Source: Enhygromyxa salina (GTDB lineage: Bacteria; Myxococcota_A; Polyangia; Nannocystales; Nannocystaceae). From it: a stretch of DNA of 63,964 nucleotides. The notes under the pieces were generated by a model. That model was given only the letters and a program-made list of their open reading frames with translations, had not been told where the DNA came from and ran no database searches. The stretch covers positions 1-63,964 of the forward strand of contig NZ_PVNK01000204.1 in the NCBI RefSeq assembly GCF_002994615.1. The letters run 5' to 3'. Positions 19,519-27,852 of the stretch are shown here, in pieces (position 1 is the first letter of the stretch; the number at the start of each line of letters is the position of its first letter). A program made the position numbers and the translations under genes.

Positions 19519-20643
19519 ATGCGTGGGGACATTTTATCGGCTTTCACGATCCTGCTGTTCGCGGCTGGGATCGGATGTACCGAGGACTTCACGGCGGTTG
19601 GCGAAGACGAGACGCTGAGTGCCGAAACGACCGATGATGGAGATGGAGATGGAGACGATGACGATGACGAAGACGAAGGAGAAGGAGAAGGAAATGGAGA
19701 TGGAGATGGAGATGGAGATGGAGATGGAGATGGAGATGGAGATGGAGATGGAGATGGAGATGGAGACAGCGATGGAGATGGAGATGCCGATGGAGACAGC
19801 GATGGAGACGGCGATGGAGACGGCGACGGAGACGGCGACGGCGAGCCCGCCCCAGTCTGCGGAGACGGCGTCGTCGACGGCGACGAGCAGTGCGACGACG
19901 GAAACGAGTTCGACACCGACGATTGCACGACCCTGTGCCTGAGCGCGGCCTGCGGCGACGGTTTCATCCAGATGGATGTCGAGCTTTGCGATGACGGCAA
20001 CCTCGACGACAGCGACGCCTGCACCTCGAAGTGCGTGCCGGCGACCTGCGGCGATGGATACGTTCAGATCGGCGTCGAGGCTTGCGACGACGGCAACGAG
20101 ATCGACAACGACGAGTGCTCCAACAGCTGCGAGCTGGTCACCGAGGTCACCTGCGACGACATCTATACGACCATGCCGGTCTGGGGCGAAAACGCCGAGG
20201 GCGTGGATCTGCGGCCCTACACGGGCAGCCAGCTCCACTACATCGGCTGCGCGACCGACGGCTGCGACCCGGGCGAGTTCTACTGCGACTACGACGAGGT
20301 CGCGCACACCTTGCAGTTTGGAACCTCGGTGGACCAGGTCTTGCGCGCGATGGTCGACCCCAACGACGCGAGCGGCGACACCATGCCCAATAACTACACG
20401 GGCTGCTGCAACGGACCGCTGGGCATGTGCAACGCCCCCGACAGCGTCAACAACGGGGTCGAGATCGACATGGTCCAGGCGCTGTGCGCCGCGCTCGGCT
20501 ACTCGAGCGGGACGATCGTGCGCGAGGTCGCCAGCAATGGCTGCCCCGAAGCCCACGCGATCACCCAAGACGGACTCCAGTGGGGCTCGGACTTCGACAA
20601 CAGTCAGGGCCACGGGGCCGAGTACCTGTGCGAGCAGCTCTGA
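19519..20643 (+). CDS. DUF4215 repeat lipoprotein with long Asp-rich linker
   Basis: 374 aa. Signal peptide with lipobox AAGIGC (C20); an extremely long acidic linker of Gly-Asp, Glu and Asp runs (about 38-113) encoded by a GGAGAT minisatellite; three DUF4215 repeats (about 117-210); then a C-terminal Cys-containing domain of about 160 residues (from VTCDDIYTTMPVWG) that I do not recognise. The linker uses GAT codons far more than its neighbours, which use GAC, consistent with recent expansion of the hexamer. Monocistronic. Confidence 0.88.
   Translation: MRGDILSAFTILLFAAGIGCTEDFTAVGEDETLSAETTDDGDGDGDDDDDEDEGEGEGNGDGDGDGDGDGDGDGDGDGDGDGDSDGDGDADGDSDGDGDGDGDGDGDGEPAPVCGDGVVDGDEQCDDGNEFDTDDCTTLCLSAACGDGFIQMDVELCDDGNLDDSDACTSKCVPATCGDGYVQIGVEACDDGNEIDNDECSNSCELVTEVTCDDIYTTMPVWGENAEGVDLRPYTGSQLHYIGCATDGCDPGEFYCDYDEVAHTLQFGTSVDQVLRAMVDPNDASGDTMPNNYTGCCNGPLGMCNAPDSVNNGVEIDMVQALCAALGYSSGTIVREVASNGCPEAHAITQDGLQWGSDFDNSQGHGAEYLCEQL
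19636..19845 (+). repeat. GGAGAT hexanucleotide minisatellite inside a CDS
   Basis: About 12 uninterrupted GGAGAT units (roughly 19694-19767), flanked by degenerate copies (GGAGAC, GGCGAT, GGAGAA) across about 210 bp. Each unit encodes Gly-Asp, so copy-number change alters linker length without shifting frame. Confidence 0.9.
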
Positions 20644-20753
20644 GGCGGTCGGTGGGCTCGTCTGAGCCCGGGCGCGAGACGTAGCTTTTGCGCTCGACCC
20701 GAGTCGCCGAGACTGCACGGGCTCGGTCCGCGGCGCTATGCTCGACCCCAACC

Positions 20754-22424
20754 ATGGCGCTCGACAGACGGACACTGCGTTGGAACGGCTGGGGCTCGCA
20801 CGACGAGGCCTTCGAGTTTGGCGAGCACGCCGACGCGGTCTGGGCCTGGCTGCGGGCCGAGCTCGGGCTCGACGCGTTTAACCTGCGCCCGGCGGCCACG
20901 CTCGACTCGCTCGCGTTGCCCGAGCCGACCCTCGACGCCGACGCCCGCGCGGCGCTCGAGCGGATCGTCGGACATCAGTGGGTTCGCGGCGACCGCTACG
21001 AGCGGGCCTTCCACGCCCGCGGCCAGAGCTATCACGACCTCCTGCTCCTGCGCGCGGGCGATGTTGCGACCGCCCCGGATCTGGTCATCTATCCCCGCGC
21101 CGAGCAGGTCCAGGCCGTGCTCGCGTGGGCCGACACGGCCGGGGTCGCGGTCGTGCCTTACGGCGGCGGCTCGAGCGTGGTCGGGGGAGTCTCGGGCGAT
21201 CCGGCCTCCGGGCGAGAGGGCCTCGTGACCCTCGACACCACTCGCATGAACCGGCTGCTCGAGCTCGACGAGGCCTCGCACACGGCGACCTTCGAGGCCG
21301 GGATCTACGGCCCGGAGCTCGAGGAGCGGCTCGGGGCCCGGGGCTTCACCCTTGGCCACTACCCGCAGTCCTTCGAATTCTCGACCCTCGGCGGCTGGAT
21401 CGCGGCCCGTGGCGCGGGCCAGCAGTCGGGGCGCTACGGCAAGGCCGAGCACTGGCTCGTCGGGGCCAAGCTCGCCACGCCCACGGGCGTCCTGCGGACT
21501 GGCTCGTTCCCGGCCTCGGCGGCCGGGCCCGACTTCAACCACCTCGTGGCAGGCAGCGAGGGCGCGCTCGGGGTCATCACCGAGGCCACCGTCAAGCTCC
21601 ACCGGGCGCCGAGCGTCCACGACTACCGCGGGTGCCTGTTCCCCGACTTCGCCCACGGGCTCGAGGCCGTGCGCGCGCTCGTTCAGGCCGAGGTTCCGGT
21701 CGCGACCGTGCGCCTCTCGGACCCATCAGAGACCAGCTTCTTCGCCGAGTTCACCCGGGCTCGCAAGCCGCCGAGCACCACCCGTCGCGTCGCCGGAAAG
21801 GCGCTCGAGGCCATGGGCTACGCCGCGCAGCGCTGCGTGTTGATCGTCGGCCACGAGGGCGAGCGCGGCGCGGTCGAGGTCGCCCACGCCCGGACCAACG
21901 CGATCGTCCGCCGCAACCGCGGGATCCCGCTCGGGCGTGGCGCGGGTCAGTCCTGGTACAGCGATCGCTTCGCGCTGCCCTACATCCGCGACCCGCTGCT
22001 CGACCGCGGCGTGGCCGTGGACACGCTCGAGACCTCGACGGCGTGGTCGAACATTCGCCGGCTCCACAAGGCCGTGTGTGAGGCGATCGCGAGCGCCGCG
22101 AACGAGACCCTGCGCGGCGGGGAGCGGGCCATGGTCATGGCCCACGTGTCGCACGCGTACCTTGATGGGGCGTCGCTGTACTTCACGATCGTGTTTCCGC
22201 AGGCCGGGGTCGGGAGCGAGCTGCGGCAGTGGCAGGGGATCAAAAACGCGGCCTGCGAGGCGATCATCGGGCATGGCGGGACGATCAGTCACCACCACGG
22301 GGTCGGGAGTGATCATCGGCCGTGGCTCGCGGCCGAGAAGGGCGAGCTCGGGGTTCGGCTGCTCGAGGCGATCAAGGGCGAACTCGACCCGAAGGGGATC
22401 ATGAACCCGGGCAAGCTCGTTTGA
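20754..22424 (+). CDS. agpS: Alkyldihydroxyacetonephosphate synthase (FAD-dependent), ether-lipid synthesis
   Basis: 556 aa. Swaps the acyl chain of acyl-DHAP for a fatty alcohol, forming the ether bond of alkyl lipids. The VAO-type FAD domain has the PYGGGSSVVGGV loop (about 135-146), followed by the LGHYPQSFEFSTLGGWIAARGAGQQS segment typical of AGPS. C-terminal SHHHGVGSDH (about 512-521) carries the His cluster of the active site, and the chain ends GIMNPGKLV. Length is near that of animal and bacterial AGPS catalytic regions, without a peroxisomal signal. Start at ATG 20754. In Myxococcus xanthus AgpS provides part of the ether lipids needed in development (established knowledge); the same role is likely here. 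Confidence 0.9.
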   Translation: MALDRRTLRWNGWGSHDEAFEFGEHADAVWAWLRAELGLDAFNLRPAATLDSLALPEPTLDADARAALERIVGHQWVRGDRYERAFHARGQSYHDLLLLRAGDVATAPDLVIYPRAEQVQAVLAWADTAGVAVVPYGGGSSVVGGVSGDPASGREGLVTLDTTRMNRLLELDEASHTATFEAGIYGPELEERLGARGFTLGHYPQSFEFSTLGGWIAARGAGQQSGRYGKAEHWLVGAKLATPTGVLRTGSFPASAAGPDFNHLVAGSEGALGVITEATVKLHRAPSVHDYRGCLFPDFAHGLEAVRALVQAEVPVATVRLSDPSETSFFAEFTRARKPPSTTRRVAGKALEAMGYAAQRCVLIVGHEGERGAVEVAHARTNAIVRRNRGIPLGRGAGQSWYSDRFALPYIRDPLLDRGVAVDTLETSTAWSNIRRLHKAVCEAIASAANETLRGGERAMVMAHVSHAYLDGASLYFTIVFPQAGVGSELRQWQGIKNAACEAIIGHGGTISHHHGVGSDHRPWLAAEKGELGVRLLEAIKGELDPKGIMNPGKLV

Positions 22425-22630
22425 GCTCGGCGTCAGGCGCTGGTGGGCCAACACCGCAGGACCGGTTCGTCCAGGTCTCGGCGCGGGCTTGGATTCGCCC
22501 CCTTAACGGGGCTCGCCTCCAGCCGATGCTCGATCCAATGCACCGCCAAGCCAAAAAATGAACAATCCGACAGGTCATGAGTGTCCAGTGGTTCTGGAGC
22601 TATGAATAGTAAGTCGTTTGGCTATGGGAC

Positions 22631-22852
22631 ATGCCGGGCTTCGCGGTCGACTTGTTCGCCGAAGAACCATTCGACTTCGCGGCGGTCTACACGCGGGGCG
22701 TACGGGTCCCGCTGCGAGGGGTGACGGCCTCCGTCATCGGACTCGATGATCTGATTGAGATGAAGCGAGCGGCTGGCCGTGCTCGCGACCTCGATGATCT
22801 GCTACACTTGCAGACCCTGGCGGGCTTTGGCGATGATAGCGACGAAGACTGA
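22631..22852 (+). pseudogene. C-terminal remnant of a nucleotidyltransferase-like protein
   Basis: 73 aa open frame. The segment VIGLDDLIEMKRAAGRARDLDDLLHL is the typical C-terminal helix of small nucleotidyltransferases (MNT/AbiEii-like, DUF6036-type), but the catalytic GSxxxxD-containing N-terminal half is absent and nothing matching it occurs in the 200 bp upstream. It is either a 5'-truncated gene or a very short standalone domain. It overlaps the next small gene by 20 bp. The upstream 22425-22630 stretch is lower in GC than its surroundings. Confidence 0.55.
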
Positions 22853-23024
22853 GCGTGAGTCAGACGAGTGGGGCTGGGAGAGTCACCGCGTCGCTCAGCT
22901 GCGGGCTGCACTGTGCATGAGCCCGGCAGAGCGCCTCGCATGGCTCGAGCGGACCAACGCGTCGATGCGTGAGTTGCTTGGCCTCGCCCGGTCGGCTGGG
23001 TTGTCAATGACCGAGCCCCAGTGA
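22833..23024 (+). CDS. Small hypothetical protein, possible partner of the nucleotidyltransferase
   Basis: 63 aa from ATG 22833. Reads as a helical, charged protein (HRVAQLRAALCMSPAERLAWLERTNASMREL). Small proteins with an 'AERLAWLE' helix are often encoded beside nucleotidyltransferases in toxin-antitoxin-like pairs; that association is from memory and the function is inferred. It overlaps the preceding remnant by 20 bp, as a coupled pair would. Confidence 0.5.
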   Translation: MIATKTERESDEWGWESHRVAQLRAALCMSPAERLAWLERTNASMRELLGLARSAGLSMTEPQ

Positions 23025-23156
23025 GCTGACCGCCGGCGCGAGACCGGGCCGGCCCCGGCGGGCAACCCCAAGCTGGTAGCGATCGACGGTTTCTCCCAGC
23101 TGAGGCGAGCACCGCCGAGCCTCTCTCGATCGGGGCGCGCGGCGGCGCTGTTGCGA

Positions 23157-24428
23157 TCAATCAGTCGCCCGCTCGCTCGCGTCCGCGCGGCGGCCGATCA
23201 GCGCCCCGACGCCAGCCCACAGCCCCGCGAGCGGGGCCGCAAGCAGCGCGATTCCCCCGAGCCCGAGCCCGAGCGCCTTGCACCCCGCGAACGCCCAGCC
23301 GGTCAGCGCGTCGCCGCCCCGGTAGACCACGGTGTCGATCAAGCTCTTGGCTCGATAGCGCTGCGAGCGATCGACGCTCGTGTACAGGACCTCCCGGGCC
23401 GGCCTCGACAGGGCGTAGTTCCCGGCCCGGCGCAGGATCTGAAACCCGACCAGGACCGCGAGCACAGGCGCGAGCGCGAGGCCGACGAAGCCCAGGGCGC
23501 ACAGCAAGGGCAGGACCGCGAGCGACCAGCCGAGCCCGATCCGCCGGATCAAGCGCCCGGTCAGCAAGGTCTGGGCGAGCAAGGACAGCAAGTTGACGCT
23601 CAGATCGATGCCCGCGAACACGGCCGTGCGCGTGGCGTCGTCGGTGAAGCTCAGCGCGACGATCTGGGCCTGAATGAAGTACAGGACCGTCGAGCTCATG
23701 GTCAGCAAGAGCACGTAGGCGCAGATGCCCAGGAGCGTGGGCGAGCGCAGGAGCTCGGGGATCGCCGCGAAGGGGCTGCCGCCGACCGGGGCGCCCTCGG
23801 CTTCGTTGTTGGGGGTCCTTGGGTCGCGCGGGGGCAGCCGCCGCATCGCAGCCAGCGAGAGCTCGAGCAGCGCGGCCCCGACCAGCGGCAGCAAGCTCGG
23901 GCTCAGCCACAGTGAGAGCGCGCCGCCGATCGTCGGTCCCGCGATCGCGCCGATCGAGCCGCCGACGCTGATCAGCCCGAACAGTCGGCGCGCGTCGCTG
24001 CCCGAGAACAGATCCGCCATCACCGACCAAAACAGCGAGATCACGAACAGGTTGAACACGGAGGTCCACACGAAGAAGACCCGCGCCGTCCACAATTGCA
24101 CCGCCTCGCTGCCGCCGCCGATGAAGCCCTGCATCAGCGCGAAGAACACCAGCAGGTTGAGGCTGAAGAAGCGATGGACGAGCGGGACCAGGCGCGCGCG
24201 ACCGCAGCGCGCGACCGCGAAGCCGTAGACCGGGACCGCGGCGAGCATGACCAGGAAGGTCACCGTGAACAGCCAGTGAAGATCCTCGACCCCGCCAGCC
24301 ACGGCCATCGCGTCGCGGAGGGGTCGCAGGGTGTAGTTGGTGGTCAGCAGGCAGCAAAACCACAGCGCGGCGAGGACCACCCGCGGGCCCTCTCCCGGGC
24401 GAAGATCCGCGATCCGCCGCAGCAGCAC
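23157..24428 (-). CDS. MFS-like transporter of the ADP/ATP translocase (NTP/NDP exchanger) type
   Basis: 423 aa, about 12 TM helices. The N-terminus (NYTLRPLRDAMAVAGGVEDLHWLF) matches the start of non-mitochondrial nucleotide translocases of the Tlc family, which open with a PLRD motif and a Leu-x-x-Leu-Phe segment; VMADLFSGSDARRLFGLISVGGSIGAIAGP is the typical MFS-like loop 4-5. The family exchanges ATP/ADP or other nucleotides in obligate intracellular bacteria; homologues in free-living bacteria have unknown substrates. Start is GTG 24428. Monocistronic. Confidence 0.75.
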   Translation of the reverse strand: MLLRRIADLRPGEGPRVVLAALWFCCLLTTNYTLRPLRDAMAVAGGVEDLHWLFTVTFLVMLAAVPVYGFAVARCGRARLVPLVHRFFSLNLLVFFALMQGFIGGGSEAVQLWTARVFFVWTSVFNLFVISLFWSVMADLFSGSDARRLFGLISVGGSIGAIAGPTIGGALSLWLSPSLLPLVGAALLELSLAAMRRLPPRDPRTPNNEAEGAPVGGSPFAAIPELLRSPTLLGICAYVLLLTMSSTVLYFIQAQIVALSFTDDATRTAVFAGIDLSVNLLSLLAQTLLTGRLIRRIGLGWSLAVLPLLCALGFVGLALAPVLAVLVGFQILRRAGNYALSRPAREVLYTSVDRSQRYRAKSLIDTVVYRGGDALTGWAFAGCKALGLGLGGIALLAAPLAGLWAGVGALIGRRADASERATD

Positions 24429-24739
24429 GAAGCTCGGACCCGCCCGGTGCCGGGGAAGTTGCGGCGGCGCTCAGCTTCGATCCCGAGGTGTTTCACGAAG
24501 TTCCGAAACTTTCGACTCTCATGGCCGAGGACCTCGAGTGCGCGAGCCTGCGCTCGGCGTCCTGGTCACGAGCGACTGCGGGAGCTCCTCGCCCGAGGAG
24601 CTCCGCGAGCTCAATCGTTCCGCCGACGCCGTGATGGCCGCGCTGCGTGACATCGCGAGGCGCGGATCGTCCTTGGGCTGCAGCCCTCCGCGGGGCTGGA
24701 TCTGGTGGTGAGGCCGCCCGTCGGGAAGCCTGACCGAGC
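24429..24739. other. 311-bp intergenic region
   Basis: Between the divergently placed start of the transporter and the end of the next minus-strand gene. One short plus-strand frame (24538-24711, GTG start, 57 codons, reading LGVLVTSDCGSSSPEELRE) is open but has no recognisable family. No repeat or RNA gene seen. Confidence 0.4.
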
Positions 24740-25609
24740 TCAGTCCGCGACGCAGAGCCCGACGTCCTCATAGCCCTCGGGCGCGGCGTCCATCGCGAAG
24801 AAGGCCGTACACTGGGTGCCCGGGATCGCCTGCTCGCAGGTGTCGGGCTCCGTGATATCGCAATAGTCCGCGCAGCACCCCACCCCCTGACAGCCCGGGA
24901 TCACCGAGCTATCGACGCAATCGAGGCCCACGGCGCAGTCGTTGACGAGCGCGCATTCCTCACCGGACCCGGCGTCGTTGCCCGAGCCCGTCACGCACCA
25001 AAAATCTGTCCCGCCCCACACACACGAGCTCTCGGCGAGGCAGCCTTGCAGCAGCGGGTGGCAGCTCTCGAGGCACAGGTTGACCACGCCCTGACCGCTG
25101 ATCGTGCAGCTCGAGCCCTCGGGGCAGATCGGAGCGTCGGGCTCACCGAGGCAAAAGGGCGTGCACACCCCGACGAGCTCGCCGTCGATGTCCATCGTGT
25201 TCCAGCAGAAGGTGTCGGCGTCGCAGTCGTCGGTCGAGTCGACGAGGCCACCGTAGACGCAGGCCTCGCCCGCCGCGTTCGCGCCGAGGACGGGCACGCA
25301 CTTGTGGGCGTCCCACCCGGGCCCCCCCTCGCTCGAGTAGGGCACGCACTTTTGACCATCGGGGCAGTCTTGCGCGAACGAGTCGCAGGGGCCCGTCGGC
25401 ATGTCGGCGCCGTCGTCGGTGTCGCCGTCGCCGTCGCCGTCGCCGTCACCCGGGTCGCCGTCGCCGTCGCCGTCACCCGGGTCGCCGTCACCGTCGCCGG
25501 TCGTGTCCTCGGCTCCGGTCGAGCTCGTCTCGGTCTGAGGGCTCGACCCGCACGCGACGAGACCGAGCGTGAGCAGGGCGGGAGCACAACGAGAGGCGAA
25601 GCGACGCAT
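24740..25609 (-). CDS. Cysteine-rich lipoprotein with Gly-Asp linker
   Basis: 289 aa. Signal peptide with lipobox GLVAC (C20), a Gly-Asp/Pro linker (about 35-70), then a 215-residue Cys-rich region with about 24 cysteines, starting CDSFAQDCPDGQKCVPY and containing repeated EGSSC, ESSCVW and CAVGLDC motifs. This pattern is common in Nannocystineae surface lipoproteins that lack enzymatic motifs. Cys pairs presumably form disulfides. Function unknown. Divergent from the next gene. Confidence 0.88.
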   Translation of the reverse strand: MRRFASRCAPALLTLGLVACGSSPQTETSSTGAEDTTGDGDGDPGDGDGDGDPGDGDGDGDGDTDDGADMPTGPCDSFAQDCPDGQKCVPYSSEGGPGWDAHKCVPVLGANAAGEACVYGGLVDSTDDCDADTFCWNTMDIDGELVGVCTPFCLGEPDAPICPEGSSCTISGQGVVNLCLESCHPLLQGCLAESSCVWGGTDFWCVTGSGNDAGSGEECALVNDCAVGLDCVDSSVIPGCQGVGCCADYCDITEPDTCEQAIPGTQCTAFFAMDAAPEGYEDVGLCVAD

Positions 25610-25683
25610 GGCTCGATCGTATCAGGAACCATGAAGCGCTCGCGCTCACGAAACCTGCGGAAGCGACCCCGGGTCAGACGGCC

Positions 25684-26814
25684 GTGGCGCTGACTCGACG
25701 ACGCATGTTGCTGTCCCTGGCTTCGCTGGGGCTCCTCGTGGGTACCGGCTGCAGGCGCGTCAGGGCCAACGCGAAGCCGCCCGAGCCCGCGGGCCCGATG
25801 TCGATCCTGATCCTCGGCGGGACCGGCTTTTTGGGCCCGCACTTTGTCCGCGAGGCGGTCGCGCGTGGCCACAGCGTGACCCTGTTCAACCGGGGCAAGA
25901 CCAACCCCCACCTGTTCCCCGAGCTCGACAAGCTCCGCGGAGATCGGCGTACGGGTGATCTCGCGGCGCTCGAGGGCCGCCGCTTCGACGCCGTCATCGA
26001 CACCTCGGGCTACATCCCCGAGCACGTCAGCGCTGCGGCCACGCTGCTCGCGACCAGCGGGCAGTACCTGTTCGTGTCGAGCGTCTCGGCCTACCGCGAT
26101 CAGGGCAAGGCCGGGCTCACCACAACCGACGCCCTCGCGCCGCACCCGGAGCCAGGCAACAACGAGCTGCCGACCTTCTACGGCCCGCTCAAGGCCCTGT
26201 GCGAGGAGGCGGCCGAGGCCGCGATGCCGGGCAAGACCACGATCATTCGGCCTGGGTTGATCGTCGGCCCGGGCGATCCGACCGACCGCTTCACCTACTG
26301 GCCGGTCCGCATCGCCCGCGGCGGCGAGATGATCGCGCCCGGAGAACCAAGCGATCCGGTCCAGCTGATCGACGCCCGCGACCTCGCGGCGTTCATGGTC
26401 GACTGCGTCGAGCGCCGCCTGACCAGGGTCTACAACGCCGTCGGCCCGGCGCAGACGCTCAGCGTGGCGGCGATGCTCGAGGCCGGAATCGAGGCGCTCG
26501 CGAGCGAGGGCGAGGCGGCGCCCGAGCTGACGTGGATCCCCGCCGCGTTCCTGGCCGAGCGAGAGGTCATGCCGTGGGTACACATGACCGTGTGGGTTCC
26601 GCCGACGGACGAAGAATTCGGCGGCCTCGGATCCGTGGACGCCTCGGGCGCGATCGCCGATGGTCTGCGCTTTCGCTCCGTCAAGGAGACCATGACCGAC
26701 ACGCTGGCGTACTGGAACGAGCTGCCCGACGAACGCCGGGCGGAGCCCCGCGCCGGGTTGGCGCCCGAGCGCGAGGCCGAGGTGCTCGCGGCGTGGCGAG
26801 CTTCGGGCGGGTGA
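25684..26814 (+). CDS. Exported NAD-dependent epimerase/dehydratase
   Basis: 376 aa. N-terminus TRRRMLLSLASLGLLVGTGC resembles a Tat signal (TRRRMLL) with a lipobox-like VGTGC. Mature part: extended SDR fold with LILGGTGFLGPHFVREA (GxxGxxG Rossmann motif, about 42-58), DTSGY, SSVSAYRD (Ser) and a YGPLKA segment holding the Tyr-x-x-x-Lys pair of the catalytic triad (about Y164, K168). Tat export would allow folding with NAD bound before transport. GTG 25684 retains the whole signal; ATG 25705 would remove the arginines. Substrate unknown (sugar nucleotide-like epimerases are the nearest family). Confidence 0.82.
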   Translation: MALTRRRMLLSLASLGLLVGTGCRRVRANAKPPEPAGPMSILILGGTGFLGPHFVREAVARGHSVTLFNRGKTNPHLFPELDKLRGDRRTGDLAALEGRRFDAVIDTSGYIPEHVSAAATLLATSGQYLFVSSVSAYRDQGKAGLTTTDALAPHPEPGNNELPTFYGPLKALCEEAAEAAMPGKTTIIRPGLIVGPGDPTDRFTYWPVRIARGGEMIAPGEPSDPVQLIDARDLAAFMVDCVERRLTRVYNAVGPAQTLSVAAMLEAGIEALASEGEAAPELTWIPAAFLAEREVMPWVHMTVWVPPTDEEFGGLGSVDASGAIADGLRFRSVKETMTDTLAYWNELPDERRAEPRAGLAPEREAEVLAAWRASGG

Positions 26815-26821
26815 GCCAGGT

Positions 26822-26841
26822 CTGGCCGCGCGCGCGGCCAG
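26822..26841. terminator. Candidate terminator palindrome
   Basis: Perfect 20-bp palindrome CTGGCCGCGC-GCGCGGCCAG just after the stop of the epimerase gene and before the convergent OmpA-like gene. GC-only stem without U-tract. Confidence 0.35.
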
Positions 26842-26904
26842 CAACGCTGACCGCCTCCAGGCGTGGTCGTCGAGGCCACGGCGCCGCGTGCCTCGTCGAG
26901 CGGC

Positions 26905-27639
26905 TCAGTCCTCGGCGTCTTCGATGATCGGCGTCAGCTCGGTCAGATCGGGCAACAACACGAGCTCGATGCGGCGGTTCTTCTTGCGCCCGGTCTTGGT
27001 GTTCTTGGCCACGGGGTCGAACTCGGCGTAGCCCGCGGCGCTGAGGTGCTCGGGGACCACCCCCTGCTCGATCAAAAAGCGGGTCACGGTCAGGGCGCGC
27101 TCGGTCGAGAGCTGCCAGTTGTCGGCCCACTTCGACTTCTTGGTCGGCTGGTTGTCGGTGTGGCCCGAGACCTGGATGCGCTGGTCTTTCATCGACGAGA
27201 GCGCGGCGCCGACTTTCTCGAGCGACTCGAGCCCCTTGTTGGACAGCTCGGCCTTGCCGACGGCGAACAGGACCTCCGAGGGCAGGGCGATCACGGGCAG
27301 GCCGTTGCGGACGTAGACCTCGAGCTCGCCCGCGGCGATCAGCTCGGCGAGCTTCTCGTTGAGTTGGCGGAAGGCCTCGAGCCGCTTCTCGGCCGCCTCG
27401 CGCTGGCGCCGAAGCTCGGCGAGCTCGTCTTGGGTCGCGGCGAGCTGGTCGGCGAGCCGAGCTTCGAAGTCGGACTCGGCGGCCGCGAGTTGGTCGTGAC
27501 AGGCGGCGAGCTCGCTCTGGAGCCCGGCGTGGGCCTTGCGGGCGGTGTCGAGATCCGTGAGCGCGCTTTCGTACTCGGCTTGCGCGACACAGCCCGCGAG
27601 CGAGAGCAACGCGACGAGAAGGAAGGACGAGCGGAACAT
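26905..27639 (-). CDS. OmpA/MotB-domain lipoprotein
   Basis: 244 aa. Lipobox SLAGC (C17). Residues about 20-105 form a coiled coil (ALTDLDTARKAHAGLQSE, AATQDELAELRRQREAAEKR). The C-terminal OmpA-like peptidoglycan-binding domain (about 110-235) has QVSGHTDNQP and NWQLSTERALTVTRFL, with a basic KNRRIELVLLP end. Architecture resembles peptidoglycan-anchored envelope lipoproteins (Pal/MotB-like) with a coiled-coil spacer. Monocistronic and in the same direction as the next gene upstream. Confidence 0.9.
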   Translation of the reverse strand: MFRSSFLLVALLSLAGCVAQAEYESALTDLDTARKAHAGLQSELAACHDQLAAAESDFEARLADQLAATQDELAELRRQREAAEKRLEAFRQLNEKLAELIAAGELEVYVRNGLPVIALPSEVLFAVGKAELSNKGLESLEKVGAALSSMKDQRIQVSGHTDNQPTKKSKWADNWQLSTERALTVTRFLIEQGVVPEHLSAAGYAEFDPVAKNTKTGRKKNRRIELVLLPDLTELTPIIEDAED

Positions 27640-27852
27640 TTGGGTAGGCTACGCGAACCCGAGCCCGAATGGTCGTCGCTCGCCGAAGAACGATCGCTTT
27701 GGCAGGTGGACCGGTGGATCAAAACCCGGGGCGTCGGGCACATCCACGCGCTTCGGACCGACGGCGACCAGAGCCTGCCAGTATTGCGCGGGCAGCTGCA
27801 CTCGGGATCCACCGACCCAGAGGTTGGTGAGCGTGACCTCGAGTGCCTGCGG

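Noticed and set aside
19636..19845. Regular repeats as a CRISPR array
   Set aside because: Unit is 6 bp without spacers and is in frame with a Gly-Asp linker of a DUF4215 lipoprotein.
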